The notes beneath the pieces were generated by a model. It ran no database searches. It was not told the DNA's origin and worked only from the letters and a program-made list of their open reading frames with translations. From positions 1-64,000 of the forward strand of contig CAYXYU010000001.1 of NCBI GenBank assembly GCA_964469525.1: a stretch of DNA of 64,000 bases, given 5' to 3'. Positions 42,756-53,200 of the stretch are shown here, piece by piece (the first letter of the stretch is position 1; each line of letters begins with the position of its first letter). The position numbers and the translations under genes were made by a program. This DNA comes from JABDCD01 sp964469525. Lineage in GTDB: Bacteria; Pseudomonadota; Alphaproteobacteria; Rickettsiales; SXRF01.

Positions 42756-44350
42756 ACATCCTCCTTGAGTGGAATAATAGCCGACTGCTCTGTATGGTCG
42801 GCCGCATCCGACGATACAAGTTCCTTCTCCTGATCCGCCTGGGATGCCAAGGCGACGCGGTCGATACCGCCCTGGCTGGTTAAGGGAAAGGCATTCACCA
42901 AGACGATCGCATCGGGGATCATGGCGGAAGGCAGGCGCTCATGCAAACGCCTTTTCAGCACGTGGCCGTCGCTGGCCTCGGTGGTCGTAACAAAAGCCAG
43001 AAACTGGCCGCCGCCCGGCTTCCGGGAGCGGTAAATCACGGCCGCCTGCGCCACTTCGGGAAACGACGCCAGCGCCGACTCGATCTCCCCCGGTTCGATG
43101 CGGTGGCCCCGATGCATGATCTGGTGATCCTTGCGGCCCATGACCTGGAAAAGGCCGGTCTCAAGGTCGCGGCGCACCAGGTTGCCTGTGCGGAAGCAGC
43201 GTTCGCCGCTTTTGGGCTTCAGCGGATGCACGGTGAAAGCCGCTCGCGTCTGCTCCTCGTCATGGTAATAGCCCGACGCAACCTGCGGGCCGTACAGATA
43301 CAGCTCGCCCATGCCTCCTTGCACCACTTCGCGCCTGCCAGAAGCATCCATCACCAGCGCCTTGATGCCCGGCGACGGCGGCCCCAGCGGTACCGGCACA
43401 TGCATATGATCGAAGTCCGCCGGGATAATGCGGTAGGCGGAGCAGATGCCGCTGCATTCGGCTGCCCCGTAGACATGCCATAGCGCCGCCTTGCCTGCAA
43501 ACAGCGCATGCAGCTGCTTAAGCTCGCCCTTGGGATAGGTTTCGCCGCCGAAGAGAATGGCGCGCATGTGCGGCCAGCTTTGGCGATGCAACGCCTTCGC
43601 CGCCATGAGCTGCATCAGGAGGGAAGGGGTGGAGAACCATATGGTGCATTCCTTCGTGCGCTCGATCAGCCGCCCGGGCTGCCGCGTCAGCGCTTCCGGC
43701 AGCGGCAGCAGGCAGGCGCCGTTGAAGAGCGTAGCCGTAACGTCGAACAGCGCATGGTCGAGGTGCAGCGGGTGGACCCCCGACAGGACGTCATGCGGTT
43801 CGATGCGGAAGGTCTGGCGTGCCCAGTGGCAGAAACCAAGCAGAGCGGCATGGCTGATCATGACGCCCCTGGGATAGCCGGTCGGGCTCGATGTGAACAG
43901 CAGGCAGGCGGGCGCATCCGGCCTGACGGCTGTTACAATCGATGAGGGCAGGGGCTTGGCAGGAGCATCCAGTTCGGCAAAACTCCGGCCCGGAACGTCG
44001 TTCCAGGCAAATTCCGGGCTGGCCGAGACCAGCAGCGCCGGGTTGCAGCGCTCCAATATCCGGTCGCGCCGTTCTTTCGGATCTTCCACGTCTAAAATGG
44101 CGTAAGGCGCCCCTATTTTCAGCGCCGCCAGCATCGTTGCATAGGTCAGCGGGTGTTTACCTGCCAGAATCGCCACAATGCTGCCGGGAGTGAGGCCGGC
44201 TTTCAGAAGGTGAGTGGCAATCTGATCGCTTTTGGCGTCGAGCGCCGCGTAGGCCAGCGGTTCAGGAGCGGCTAAGGCTCGGTTGCTGGGATACTGGTGG
44301 GCAATCTGTTTGAAACGCAAACCAAGGGTATGTACATCCGTTGCCAGCAT
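42752..44350 (-). CDS. Adenylate-forming (AMP-binding) domain protein with altered core motifs
   Basis: This is a 532-residue ANL-superfamily fold resembling NRPS adenylation domains and acyl-CoA ligases. Recognisable parts are ILDVEDPKERRDRILERC, VYGAAECSGICSAYRI, LYLYGPQVASGYYHD, RCFRTGNLVRRDLETGLFQVMGRKDHQIMHRGHRIEPGEIE. Two core motifs are unusual. The P-loop reads FTSSPTGYPRG instead of TSGSTGxPKG, and the A10 region reads PLTSQGGIDR, with Gly where the catalytic Lys of NGK(I/V)DR should be. No carrier-protein domain follows. The substrate is unknown and activity may be altered. It is coupled by ATGA to the CigR-like gene. Confidence 0.85.
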   Translation of the reverse strand: MLATDVHTLGLRFKQIAHQYPSNRALAAPEPLAYAALDAKSDQIATHLLKAGLTPGSIVAILAGKHPLTYATMLAALKIGAPYAILDVEDPKERRDRILERCNPALLVSASPEFAWNDVPGRSFAELDAPAKPLPSSIVTAVRPDAPACLLFTSSPTGYPRGVMISHAALLGFCHWARQTFRIEPHDVLSGVHPLHLDHALFDVTATLFNGACLLPLPEALTRQPGRLIERTKECTIWFSTPSLLMQLMAAKALHRQSWPHMRAILFGGETYPKGELKQLHALFAGKAALWHVYGAAECSGICSAYRIIPADFDHMHVPVPLGPPSPGIKALVMDASGRREVVQGGMGELYLYGPQVASGYYHDEEQTRAAFTVHPLKPKSGERCFRTGNLVRRDLETGLFQVMGRKDHQIMHRGHRIEPGEIESALASFPEVAQAAVIYRSRKPGGGQFLAFVTTTEASDGHVLKRRLHERLPSAMIPDAIVLVNAFPLTSQGGIDRVALASQADQEKELVSSDAADHTEQSAIIPLKEDV

Positions 44351-44621
44351 ACATACTTATCTGAAGTAAATAGCGATGGATTACAATAGATAATTCCTTC
44401 GTACCTGGTCGCTGCTATCCCCCATCCGGCTTGAAATAATGCTTGGCAAGCCTTATATTGTGTATTACACCACAGGAACTTAAAAACGGCTCAGGCTGCG
44501 GCAGCGTGGTCGATATTTTTAGGTATGCTTGGGTGGTTTGTCCGCCGAAGCGTTATGCGAAGGCGGAAGCAGTCCGCTCTTATCAACTGCTACGGACATT
44601 TTGTCTGTTTATTCTTGGTGA

Positions 44622-44698
<77 letters not shown>

Positions 44699-44906
44699 AT
44701 CCCTTATTCGCAGGCGTTCGCCAGAATTCACAACCCCCAGGATTTATTGAATATATCTGAGCTCTGTGCCCTTCGTAGTTGCGCGTCCGTGGACGCGTAT
44801 ACCCAACAAGTTAACGCCACACCGAATCTATTAACCATTTAGTAAAGCAAAAGATTTACACTTTTAGATAGGTGCAATCAGGCACTTCGCGCGTGATACG
44901 GGGTGT

Positions 44907-47900
44907 ATGCGTCGGCCAACCAAATTTCATTCCCTACACTATAGCACGGCGCTGGCCGGCGGGCTGGCCTTGGCGTTGGCGTTCAAGCCGTCACTTGTGC
45001 ACGCGCTGCCGCAGGGCGGGCAGGTGGCGGGCGGGCAGGCCGACATCACGGTGGATGGTTCGGTGCTGACGGTGAGCCAATCGTCGGCGCGGGCAGTGCT
45101 TAACTGGAACAGCTTCGATGTGGCAGGCGGCGAGAAGGTGCAGTTCGACCAGCCTTCCTCCACCGCCATCGCGCTGAACCGCGTCCATGATATCAAGCCG
45201 TCGCAGATCGACGGCAGCATAACTGCCAATGGCCAGGTCTGGCTTATTAATCCGAGCGGCGTCATTTTCGGCCAGGGCGCGCAGGTTGACGTGGGTGGGT
45301 TGCTCGCGACCACGAGCGACATCGACAACGATCGCTTCATGGCGGGTGATTACCGCTTCGACCAGCCGGGGAATGCCGATGGCGCCATCCGCAACGCCGG
45401 TGCTATCCGTGTTGCGCCGGGCGGTCTGGCGGCCTTCGCCGCTGCCGAAGTCACCAACACAGGGCTGATCGAGGCGCGTCTGGGCAAGGTACAGCTAGCC
45501 TCGGGCGACATCTATGCCTTCGATCTGCATGGTGATGGGCTGATCAACCTGCAGGCCTCTCCGGCGATGCAGCAGCAGCTGGTCAGCAACAGCGGCGCGA
45601 TCATGGCCGATGGGGGCAGCGTGCTGCTGACCGCGGCGCTGGCCGAGCAGGCGGTCGGCAGCCTCATCAACATGGACGGCATCATCCGGGCGGCGAGCGT
45701 CGGCGAACAGAATGGCGAGATCGTGCTCTATGCCGAGGGCAGCAACGCGGTAAAGGATAACATCGCCGCCGATAAGGGTATCAAGAGCGGCAGCGGCACA
45801 GTGCTGGTCAGCGGCGTGCTGGATGCGAGCGGGTATGGTGAAGGCGAGACAGGCGGCGCCATCGAGGTACTGGGGGATAACGTCGGCATCCTGAACGGCA
45901 GTCTCATCGACGCCTCGGGCGATACTGGCGGCGGCACCATCCATGTCGGCGGGGAATACCAGGGCAAGGGAACGACAGCTACCGCCGACACTACATTGGT
46001 GGAAGGCGGCGTTACGTTGAAAGCCAATGCAACAGGCGAAGGAGATGGCGGCGAGGTCATTCTCTGGGCGGATGATGCCACCGGCTTTTATGGCGATATC
46101 GAAGCCAAGGGAGGCACCACAGGCGGCGACGGCGGCTTCGTCGAAACCTCGGGAAAGCGTTATCTCGATGCACGCGGCAGCGTGAATACGCTCGCAGCTT
46201 TCGGGGATACCGGCCTATGGCTGCTCGATCCCACCGATATCACTATTTCCACCGCCGCCGATACGGGGACGATGACCTGGAACGGCACGCAGTTCGAGGA
46301 CACCGCCGCCGCAACGTCGAACCTAAACGTCACCACTCTGCAGAACCAACTGGCCACCACCAATGTGCTGGTTACCACCGCCAGCGGTCTCGGCGGCACC
46401 GGCAACATGACTGTCTCCAACGCCATCACCTGGAGCAGTGCCAACTCACTGACCCTGTTTGCCGATAATAATCTCAGGGTCAATGCCAACATCACCTATA
46501 CGGGAGGCAGCGCCAATAACCTGACGCTCCAGGCCAATAACGATGTTGTAATCGCCAGCGGCGCCCGCCTCACCGCCACCGGCGCCGGCGCACTCGACAT
46601 CACGCTTAACTCGAACCGGGATGCCGTGGGTGCTGGCGCCATCGTGGTCAGCACGAATAGTATCCTTTCCAGCAACGGCGGCGACATTGTGCTCGGCGGG
46701 GGAGCCGATCCGACCGCCGCCGCCGCGATAGGCAGTTCTCCATTCAGCAGCGGCATTTATCTTGATACTTCCACGATTGATGCCGAGGGCGGTAATATCT
46801 CCATCCTTGGACAAGGAGGCGATAACAGCGGGAATGAAAATTTCGGCGTGCTGGTTTGGGGCGCCACCGTGCAGACCAGCGGCGCCGGGACCATCGACAT
46901 CACCGGCACGGGCGGCGGCAATACCAATAGCGCCTCCAATCACGGTATTTATATACGCAGTAACGGCACCATCTCGGCGGAGGATGGCACGGTAACCGTC
47001 GAAGGCACCGGTGGCGGTGCGGGGAGCGGTGGAAGCAATTACGGCACCTATATATGGTTGGGCACGATTCGCACTGTTGGCACGGGTGAAGTGCATATTA
47101 CCGGCACCGGGGGCAGTACGGTCAGCGGCACGCAGAACTACGGCGTGGTGAACAGCGCCGCCAATGGCGTGCAGACGACGGGCGGGGGCGACATTACCAT
47201 CGACGGGACTGGCGGCAGCGGCAGCGGCGGCAGTTCTGGTATTCTCATGAGCGGAACGATCAGTGGAAGCGGCGGTACGATCACCCTCACGGGCGACAGC
47301 AATGCCACGGCCGGTAACAGTAATGCCGGCGTCAATATCAGCGGCACCGTTTCAGGAAATGGCGGGCATATATCGGTGACTGGTACCGGCGGCAACAGCA
47401 GTGGCAATTCCAATCACGGCGTTGTCATCACATCGGCTAATGGTATCAATAACACCGGCAGCGGCACCGTGACCGTCACCGGCTTCGGCGGCGGGAATAC
47501 CAACAGCGCAATTAATATAGGCGTTTACCTGCTGAATGGCAATATTTCCCTATCGACGGTCGACGGATTGCTGACCGTGGAAGGCACCGGCGGCGGCGGC
47601 GGCAGCGGGACCTTGAATAACGGTATCTACCTCAACGGTACGGCCATCATGCAGACCACCGGCGCCGGCGGCATCCTGGCGCGCGGCTGGGGCGGCAATC
47701 TCGCGGGCAGCGGCGGCACGATCAGCGGCATTGCCACCGAGGCCGGCAGCACCATCCGCACCACCGGCGGCGGCACCATTACCCTGGAAGGCACCGGCGG
47801 CAGCGGCAGCGGCGCCACCAACGCCGGTATCAGCGTTGCCGGGGCGATTACCGGCAGCGGCGGCCTGATCGACCTTACCGGAACCGGTAGCAACAGCAGC

Positions 47901-49883
47901 GGCAACACGAATTATGGCGTTTTCATCAACGGCGCCGGCGGGAGCGTTACCAATACCGGCAGCGGCGGTATCAACATCACCGGTACCGGCGGGGGTAACA
48001 CCAATAGCAGCAATAATTATGGCATCTATGCCAATAACGGCGGCGTTGTTTCGGCGGCAGACGGCAATGTGACGGTCATCGGTACCGGCGGCGGCGCGGG
48101 GGTGGGTACGAATAATTATGGGATCTATGTGAACGGCGCCAATAGCGCCATCCGTACGACCGGCACCGGCGATATCTCGATCAGCGGCGTACGCGGCGGC
48201 GGAGCCGCGGCAAGCAATTATGGATTGTCATTGAATGTTGCCAATGCCATTCAGACCAGCGGCAGCGGCGATATCACCGTGCGCTCCGACTTCTGGAGCC
48301 TGGCCAATGCCTATAATATCAACAGTATCGGTGACCTGACCATTGCGCCATACACGAGTGCTGAAACCATCGGCATTGCCGGTAGCGCCGGGACATTGAA
48401 CATAAGCACGACCTATCTTGGGTACATCAACGCCGGTAATGGATTTACTTTAACGATTGGCCGCAGCGACGGACAGGGCCTGTTGCGGGCCACCGGCTAT
48501 AACTTCAGCGCCCGTGATTTCCATATCGCCTTGCTGAACGGTTCGGCCAATATCCAGTTCGATGGCGGTGGGACGGCGCTGACGCTGGCCGCCAACAAGA
48601 CCCTGAACATTGCCACGAGCAGCGGGACCTTCACCACGGCAGGGACGGGGAGCATTATCACCTCGGGCATCGGCGACATTACGATTGATGATCCGCTGGC
48701 TCTTGGTGCCAACCTGACGTTAACCTCGGCCGACACCATCAGTTTCGGCGGAACGGTCAATGGCGGGTTTGACCTTACCGGCTCAGCGGGTGCCTTCAGC
48801 TTCAACGGCACCTGGGGCGGCTCGATAGCGCTCGACGATGTGTCGCTGACCTCGACGAATTCGCTGGTGCTTTCTTCGATTACAGCGGGTTCAGTTTTCG
48901 CCCGCAGCGTGGGCGCGACGAGCGATCTGACGCTGGCCGGCGGCGCCGCGCTGATGGCCTCCAAGGCGGGCACGGCGATCACGCTGGCGGCGGGCGACGA
49001 CTTCCATAATAACGCCGGGGCGGGCGCGTTTTCGACGCCTTCCGGCCGCTGGCTGATCTATTCCGAAACCCCATCTCAGGACACCAAAGGCGGCCTCACC
49101 GGCTACACCAAGCGCTACAACAAGACCTACGCCTCCTACGATCCGGCCTCGGTCGTCGAAAACGGCAATGTCTGGCTGTATAGCGTTGCCCCGACTCTAA
49201 CCGTTACCGCCGACAACAAGAGCAAGACGTACGGCTCGGTGAATCCCGGCCTGACCTATCAGGTAGCGGGCCTGCTCGACGGCGACACGGCGGGCGACGC
49301 GCTCTCCGGCAGCATTACCACTGCGGCCGCCACCGGCAGTGTCGCGGGCGCCTACGCCATCACTCAGGGCACGATTGGCGTCACCTTATTGGGTTACAGC
49401 CTTGGCTTCACCAACGGCACGCTGACCATCAACAAGGCGACGCTGACCGTGGCCGCTGAGGACAAGACACGGCAATGGGGGCAGCAAAATCCACCCTTCA
49501 CCGCTTCGATCACCGGCTTCGTCAACGGTGATGATGCCAGCGTGGTAAGCGGCAGTCCGACGCTGACGTCGATGGCGACTGTAAATTCTGGAGAAGGAAG
49601 CTATGCTATCACGCCGGCGCTTGGCACGCTTGCCGCGACTAATTATGATTTTTCCTTTATCGATGGGCACCTTACTGTCACCGGAATTGATCCCAGCGTG
49701 ACCACCTGGACACACAGCGTGAACGCGCTGACCAATCCGCTGTCGCTGATGGTGAAGGTCCAGGAACCCGAGATTCGCTTCACGCGCGACCTGCCGCTCG
49801 TGTTCGCTCCATCCCGTTCAGAGGTGCTCGAGGGGATGGCGAACGGCTCGCACGAGCTTCAGTTAAAATGGCGGACTGAATAG
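44907..49883 (+). CDS. Large TpsA-type filamentous haemagglutinin-like protein
   Basis: This is a 1658-residue exoprotein. It has a signal peptide ending near residue 33 (LALAFKPSLVHA) and then a TPS secretion domain (about 34-280) with QADITVDGSVLTVSQSSARAVLNWNSFDV, HDIKPSQIDGSITANGQVWLINPSGVIFGQGAQVDVGGLLATT. A long beta-helix of Gly/Asn/Thr-rich repeats follows, and then two MBG (YDG-type) domains near residues 1428-1595 (TVTADNKSKTYGSVNPGLTY, TVAAEDKTRQWGQQNPPFTA). It should leave the cell by two-partner secretion, but no TpsB (FhaC-like) gene lies in the window. The start region 44699-44906 has no other gene. It is probably an adhesin or biofilm matrix protein. Confidence 0.9.
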   Translation: MRRPTKFHSLHYSTALAGGLALALAFKPSLVHALPQGGQVAGGQADITVDGSVLTVSQSSARAVLNWNSFDVAGGEKVQFDQPSSTAIALNRVHDIKPSQIDGSITANGQVWLINPSGVIFGQGAQVDVGGLLATTSDIDNDRFMAGDYRFDQPGNADGAIRNAGAIRVAPGGLAAFAAAEVTNTGLIEARLGKVQLASGDIYAFDLHGDGLINLQASPAMQQQLVSNSGAIMADGGSVLLTAALAEQAVGSLINMDGIIRAASVGEQNGEIVLYAEGSNAVKDNIAADKGIKSGSGTVLVSGVLDASGYGEGETGGAIEVLGDNVGILNGSLIDASGDTGGGTIHVGGEYQGKGTTATADTTLVEGGVTLKANATGEGDGGEVILWADDATGFYGDIEAKGGTTGGDGGFVETSGKRYLDARGSVNTLAAFGDTGLWLLDPTDITISTAADTGTMTWNGTQFEDTAAATSNLNVTTLQNQLATTNVLVTTASGLGGTGNMTVSNAITWSSANSLTLFADNNLRVNANITYTGGSANNLTLQANNDVVIASGARLTATGAGALDITLNSNRDAVGAGAIVVSTNSILSSNGGDIVLGGGADPTAAAAIGSSPFSSGIYLDTSTIDAEGGNISILGQGGDNSGNENFGVLVWGATVQTSGAGTIDITGTGGGNTNSASNHGIYIRSNGTISAEDGTVTVEGTGGGAGSGGSNYGTYIWLGTIRTVGTGEVHITGTGGSTVSGTQNYGVVNSAANGVQTTGGGDITIDGTGGSGSGGSSGILMSGTISGSGGTITLTGDSNATAGNSNAGVNISGTVSGNGGHISVTGTGGNSSGNSNHGVVITSANGINNTGSGTVTVTGFGGGNTNSAINIGVYLLNGNISLSTVDGLLTVEGTGGGGGSGTLNNGIYLNGTAIMQTTGAGGILARGWGGNLAGSGGTISGIATEAGSTIRTTGGGTITLEGTGGSGSGATNAGISVAGAITGSGGLIDLTGTGSNSSGNTNYGVFINGAGGSVTNTGSGGINITGTGGGNTNSSNNYGIYANNGGVVSAADGNVTVIGTGGGAGVGTNNYGIYVNGANSAIRTTGTGDISISGVRGGGAAASNYGLSLNVANAIQTSGSGDITVRSDFWSLANAYNINSIGDLTIAPYTSAETIGIAGSAGTLNISTTYLGYINAGNGFTLTIGRSDGQGLLRATGYNFSARDFHIALLNGSANIQFDGGGTALTLAANKTLNIATSSGTFTTAGTGSIITSGIGDITIDDPLALGANLTLTSADTISFGGTVNGGFDLTGSAGAFSFNGTWGGSIALDDVSLTSTNSLVLSSITAGSVFARSVGATSDLTLAGGAALMASKAGTAITLAAGDDFHNNAGAGAFSTPSGRWLIYSETPSQDTKGGLTGYTKRYNKTYASYDPASVVENGNVWLYSVAPTLTVTADNKSKTYGSVNPGLTYQVAGLLDGDTAGDALSGSITTAAATGSVAGAYAITQGTIGVTLLGYSLGFTNGTLTINKATLTVAAEDKTRQWGQQNPPFTASITGFVNGDDASVVSGSPTLTSMATVNSGEGSYAITPALGTLAATNYDFSFIDGHLTVTGIDPSVTTWTHSVNALTNPLSLMVKVQEPEIRFTRDLPLVFAPSRSEVLEGMANGSHELQLKWRTE
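46860..48290 (+). repeat. Imperfect repeats of the TpsA beta-helix
   Basis: Units of roughly 35-45 codons recur, each with an ITGTGG-type or VEGTGG-type strand followed by NYGIY/NHGVV and a TTG(A/S)G turn. Codons are dominated by GGC, ACC, AAC and AGC, so DNA similarity between units is high and assembly or recombination errors are possible. Confidence 0.8.
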
Positions 49884-50233
49884 GGAAGGGGGGCAGTCAG
49901 AAGTTTAACGACAATTACAAAGTCCAGTCGATCATCCGGCAGACGTCCGGTAGGCTTGGCGTTCAGGTAAATCTCTGACAGGGGCGCGTGATTGCAGCTA
50001 TCACCCTTGCAGCGTTGTATGGCCGCCGCCTTAATAATCACCCGGCCATCCGGGTGCGTAATATCAGCGGCTTTCTTTCCGCACTTGCTGCATGGGAGAT
50101 GGTCAAACAGCCTCCCCGCGCTGGCGGCGGTGAATGGGGTATCCCATAAATCTTCCCACTGGGCGCGCATGATACGCGTACTGTTGCCGCAGCCCGTACA
50201 GGCGCAGGTGACGTATTCAAGTCCCGCTGCCAC
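49859..50233 (-). CDS. Cysteine-rich zinc-ribbon-like small protein
   Basis: The 124-residue product has CACTGCGNS near residue 10, LPCSKCGKKAADI near 47 and QRCKGDSCNHA near 73. This gives several CxxC-type pairs that could bind zinc. The remainder (HPDGRVIIKAAAI, DRLDFVIVVKLL) is not recognised. It lies 12 bp after the restriction-methylation gene on the same strand, which suggests co-transcription and an accessory role, perhaps in DNA binding. Its 3' end overlaps the TpsA gene by 25 bp on the other strand. Confidence 0.65.
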   Translation of the reverse strand: MAAGLEYVTCACTGCGNSTRIMRAQWEDLWDTPFTAASAGRLFDHLPCSKCGKKAADITHPDGRVIIKAAAIQRCKGDSCNHAPLSEIYLNAKPTGRLPDDRLDFVIVVKLLTAPLPYSVRHFN

Positions 50234-50245
50234 AGGTCACCCTTA

Positions 50246-53200
50246 CTACTGCTTCGGAATGAAGTACCGCGCATCGTCGGCAACCCGTGCCGCGCCGGTG
50301 GAAACCAGCGTTTCCAGCACCATGGCCACGCGCTCCTTGCGCTTGGCGGTGTTGCGGCCCGCGAAGGCACTCGCGATGGCTTCCGCATCCACGGGCGAGG
50401 CCGATTTGCCCAGCATCTCGCGCACGATGCGGATTTGCTCCAGCCCGTCCGATGGCCAGCTTGGAAGCGCCGTGGTATCCGGCAGGAGAATATCCGCCTC
50501 CATCTGTTCGCCCACGGCTTCCGATTTCTTGCCAAGTTTGGGTATCTGGTAATCCGGGCGCAGCCAGCGCACTTTGCCTTGTTTTTCTTCCGCCGCGCGC
50601 TGCTGGTTCAGCGCCACCAGGCGCATCAGCAATTCTTCCTCCGCCGCTTCCTGCTCCGGCGTTTTGTGCGGGGATGGCGTGGTCGCGCCGGGCCTGCCCA
50701 CCAGCGCGGGAATCAGATCCGCCCAGCCGTAAGCCTCCAGCGTGGCGCGGTCGATGTCGTCATGGATTTCCTTGAGCACGGATACCAGCCCCGCCTCGTG
50801 GATGGCTTTCTCGCTTTCGGTCAGCGGCTCCACCTCGCAACCATTCTCCAGCTCGCGCAGCCGCTCCAGCACGTTATAGAGCGACGTCATGGTGAGGAAG
50901 CCGTGGCTTGCCAGCCGCTCCTTGCGGAAGGTATCCAGCCGCTCGCCCAGCTCGCGCAGGCGGGCAAGCTGTGCGGGTGGGAGTTCCTCGAAAGCGGGGA
51001 AGGGGAACGGGTCGAAGCACTTGGTTTTTACATAGACGCTATCGAGGTTATACACGCCGATTTTCCCGGCATTAGCCTGAAACCAGTAACAATGAACGGA
51101 TGAAGAGAGGATGGATAAGTGTGCCCCCTCCTGGAGGCCGATATTTACCAGCTTATTATCCGGCAGCACGCTCTTGTCGAGGAACTGAAAGAAACGGTGC
51201 TTGGCGGTTTCGATGGTGGTGATGTAGCGGGGCAGCGGCTCCAGCACGGGGCGCAGCTCCTTGCGCGGTTCGCCAAAAACCCACCAGTTTTCCCTATAGG
51301 TTGCACGGTTGTTCTGGTCGCGCTCCGGCTTCACGTGTTCCAGAATGTGCTGATACACTGCCGGATAGCGTTTTTTGACTTCATCCGGCGTGAGCGATAA
51401 TAAATCAATCACCATCACATCCCGTGGCCTGTCGGCAATGTCGCGCCCGTTGCGGTAGAGGCGGATATGGTTTTCCAGCCCCTTTATTTTTCCCAACCCA
51501 AGCGTTGCCGCCTGCTGCGGCGTGACGATAAAGCCCGCGCCGTGCAGCTTAACCCCCGCGCTTGAGATTTCCGCGTTTGCTGATAACGGCTGCGCGAGGC
51601 TCATATTTGCCCCAAGACGCAGATTGGCCTGTATCTTCCCTTCCTCGCTTTCCAGCGCCACCTGCGGTGTGTCGGTGTTCAGTCCTTCTTCGGACACGAC
51701 ATGCGCCAGCAGTCCATCACGCTCGCCTTTTTCCGCCACGGTCATACTGATGCGCACCGCCGCTTTGTCGGATGCCTTCATCCACGGGTGATCGGGAATG
51801 GCGTACACCAGCGAAAGCGGCGTTTTGGCGCTCATGTGCCGCTCGATTACGCGGCGGGAGAAGGTTTGTGTAATGGAGTTGGTGGTGATGAAGCCGAAGC
51901 GCTTCACCTTGCTTGCCTTGGCAACCAGCCGCGTGGCGGCTTCATCCCAGAAATGCATTACGAAATCCGCGCCGCCGGGCATGTGCGGGCGGGCTTCCCA
52001 CGCGGCTTCGGCGTAGCCATCTCCCAGCTCGGCGCGCATGTCCTTGCCGCCGATGAAGGGCGGGTTGCCGACGATGAACTCCGCCTCCGGCCATTTGGCG
52101 GGGCGCGGATTCACGTATTTGTACATCGGCACCTGTGCATCCGGGTCCGGCACCTCCTCACCCGTGATGGGGTGCAGCTTCTTCGTGTGCCCGTCCCAGC
52201 GGGTGAGCGGCTTGCCGTCGTCATCCTTCAACTGTTCCTGCCGGTCATGAGAAAGGATGGCATCCTGCTGCCGGATGGTGCCATAGGCGTGCAGCACCGG
52301 TTCCGCAATCGCGCTCATGCCGTTCGTTTTCATCTGCCATTTGAGATAGCCAATCCACAGCACCAGATCTGCGATAGGCACGGCGCGGGGGTTCAGCTCC
52401 AGCCCATAGAATTGCTGGGGGTTCACCGTTTCGCCTGCAAGCTCCAGCTTCGCCTGCGTATGGCCAAGGCTTTCCAGTGCTTCCAGCACTTCGCCTTCCA
52501 GCTTCTTCATCAGCTCCAGCGAAACATAAAGGAAGTTGCCGGTGCCGCAGGCGGGGTCCAACACCCGCACAGTGCAAAGCCTATGATGCCATGCCTTGAC
52601 CGCTTCAATCGCTTCCTTGTTTTTTTTCGCCTGCCGCAGCTCCTGCACATGGGCCTGCACTTCCTCCCATTCCTGGCGCAGCGGCTCAATGATGGTGGGC
52701 ACCACCAGCCGCTCCACATAGGTGCGCGGGGTGTAATGCGCGCCCAGCTTGGAACGCTCACGCGAGTCCAGCGCGCGCTCCAGCAATGTGCCGAAAATCG
52801 CGGGTTCGACATCCTGCCAGTCGCGGTTGGCGGCGATGCACAGCTCGTGGATGTCATCCTGCTCCAGCGCGATGGCGCTGCGCTTTTTGAACAGCGAGCC
52901 GTTGAAGCGTTTGAGGGAAGTATTAAAGGCGGTGAAATATCCGCCTTCGTCCATCACCCGCCACAAATCCTCCAGCGCGGGCTTGAAATTCTTAGGTGTC
53001 TTATGGATGCGCTCAAGCAACTGCGCGAAGCTCTTTTCCGGCAGCAGTCCCACATCTTCCGCGAACATGGTGAACAGGCAGCGCATGAGAAACTCCGCCA
53101 CGTCCTTGGGGTCGTGCTTCATTTCCAGCCGCTTGGCGATGATGGCCAGCCGGTCTGCAATATCGCGCGTAACCTCGGCGGAGATGCGCGTGGGGTCGAG

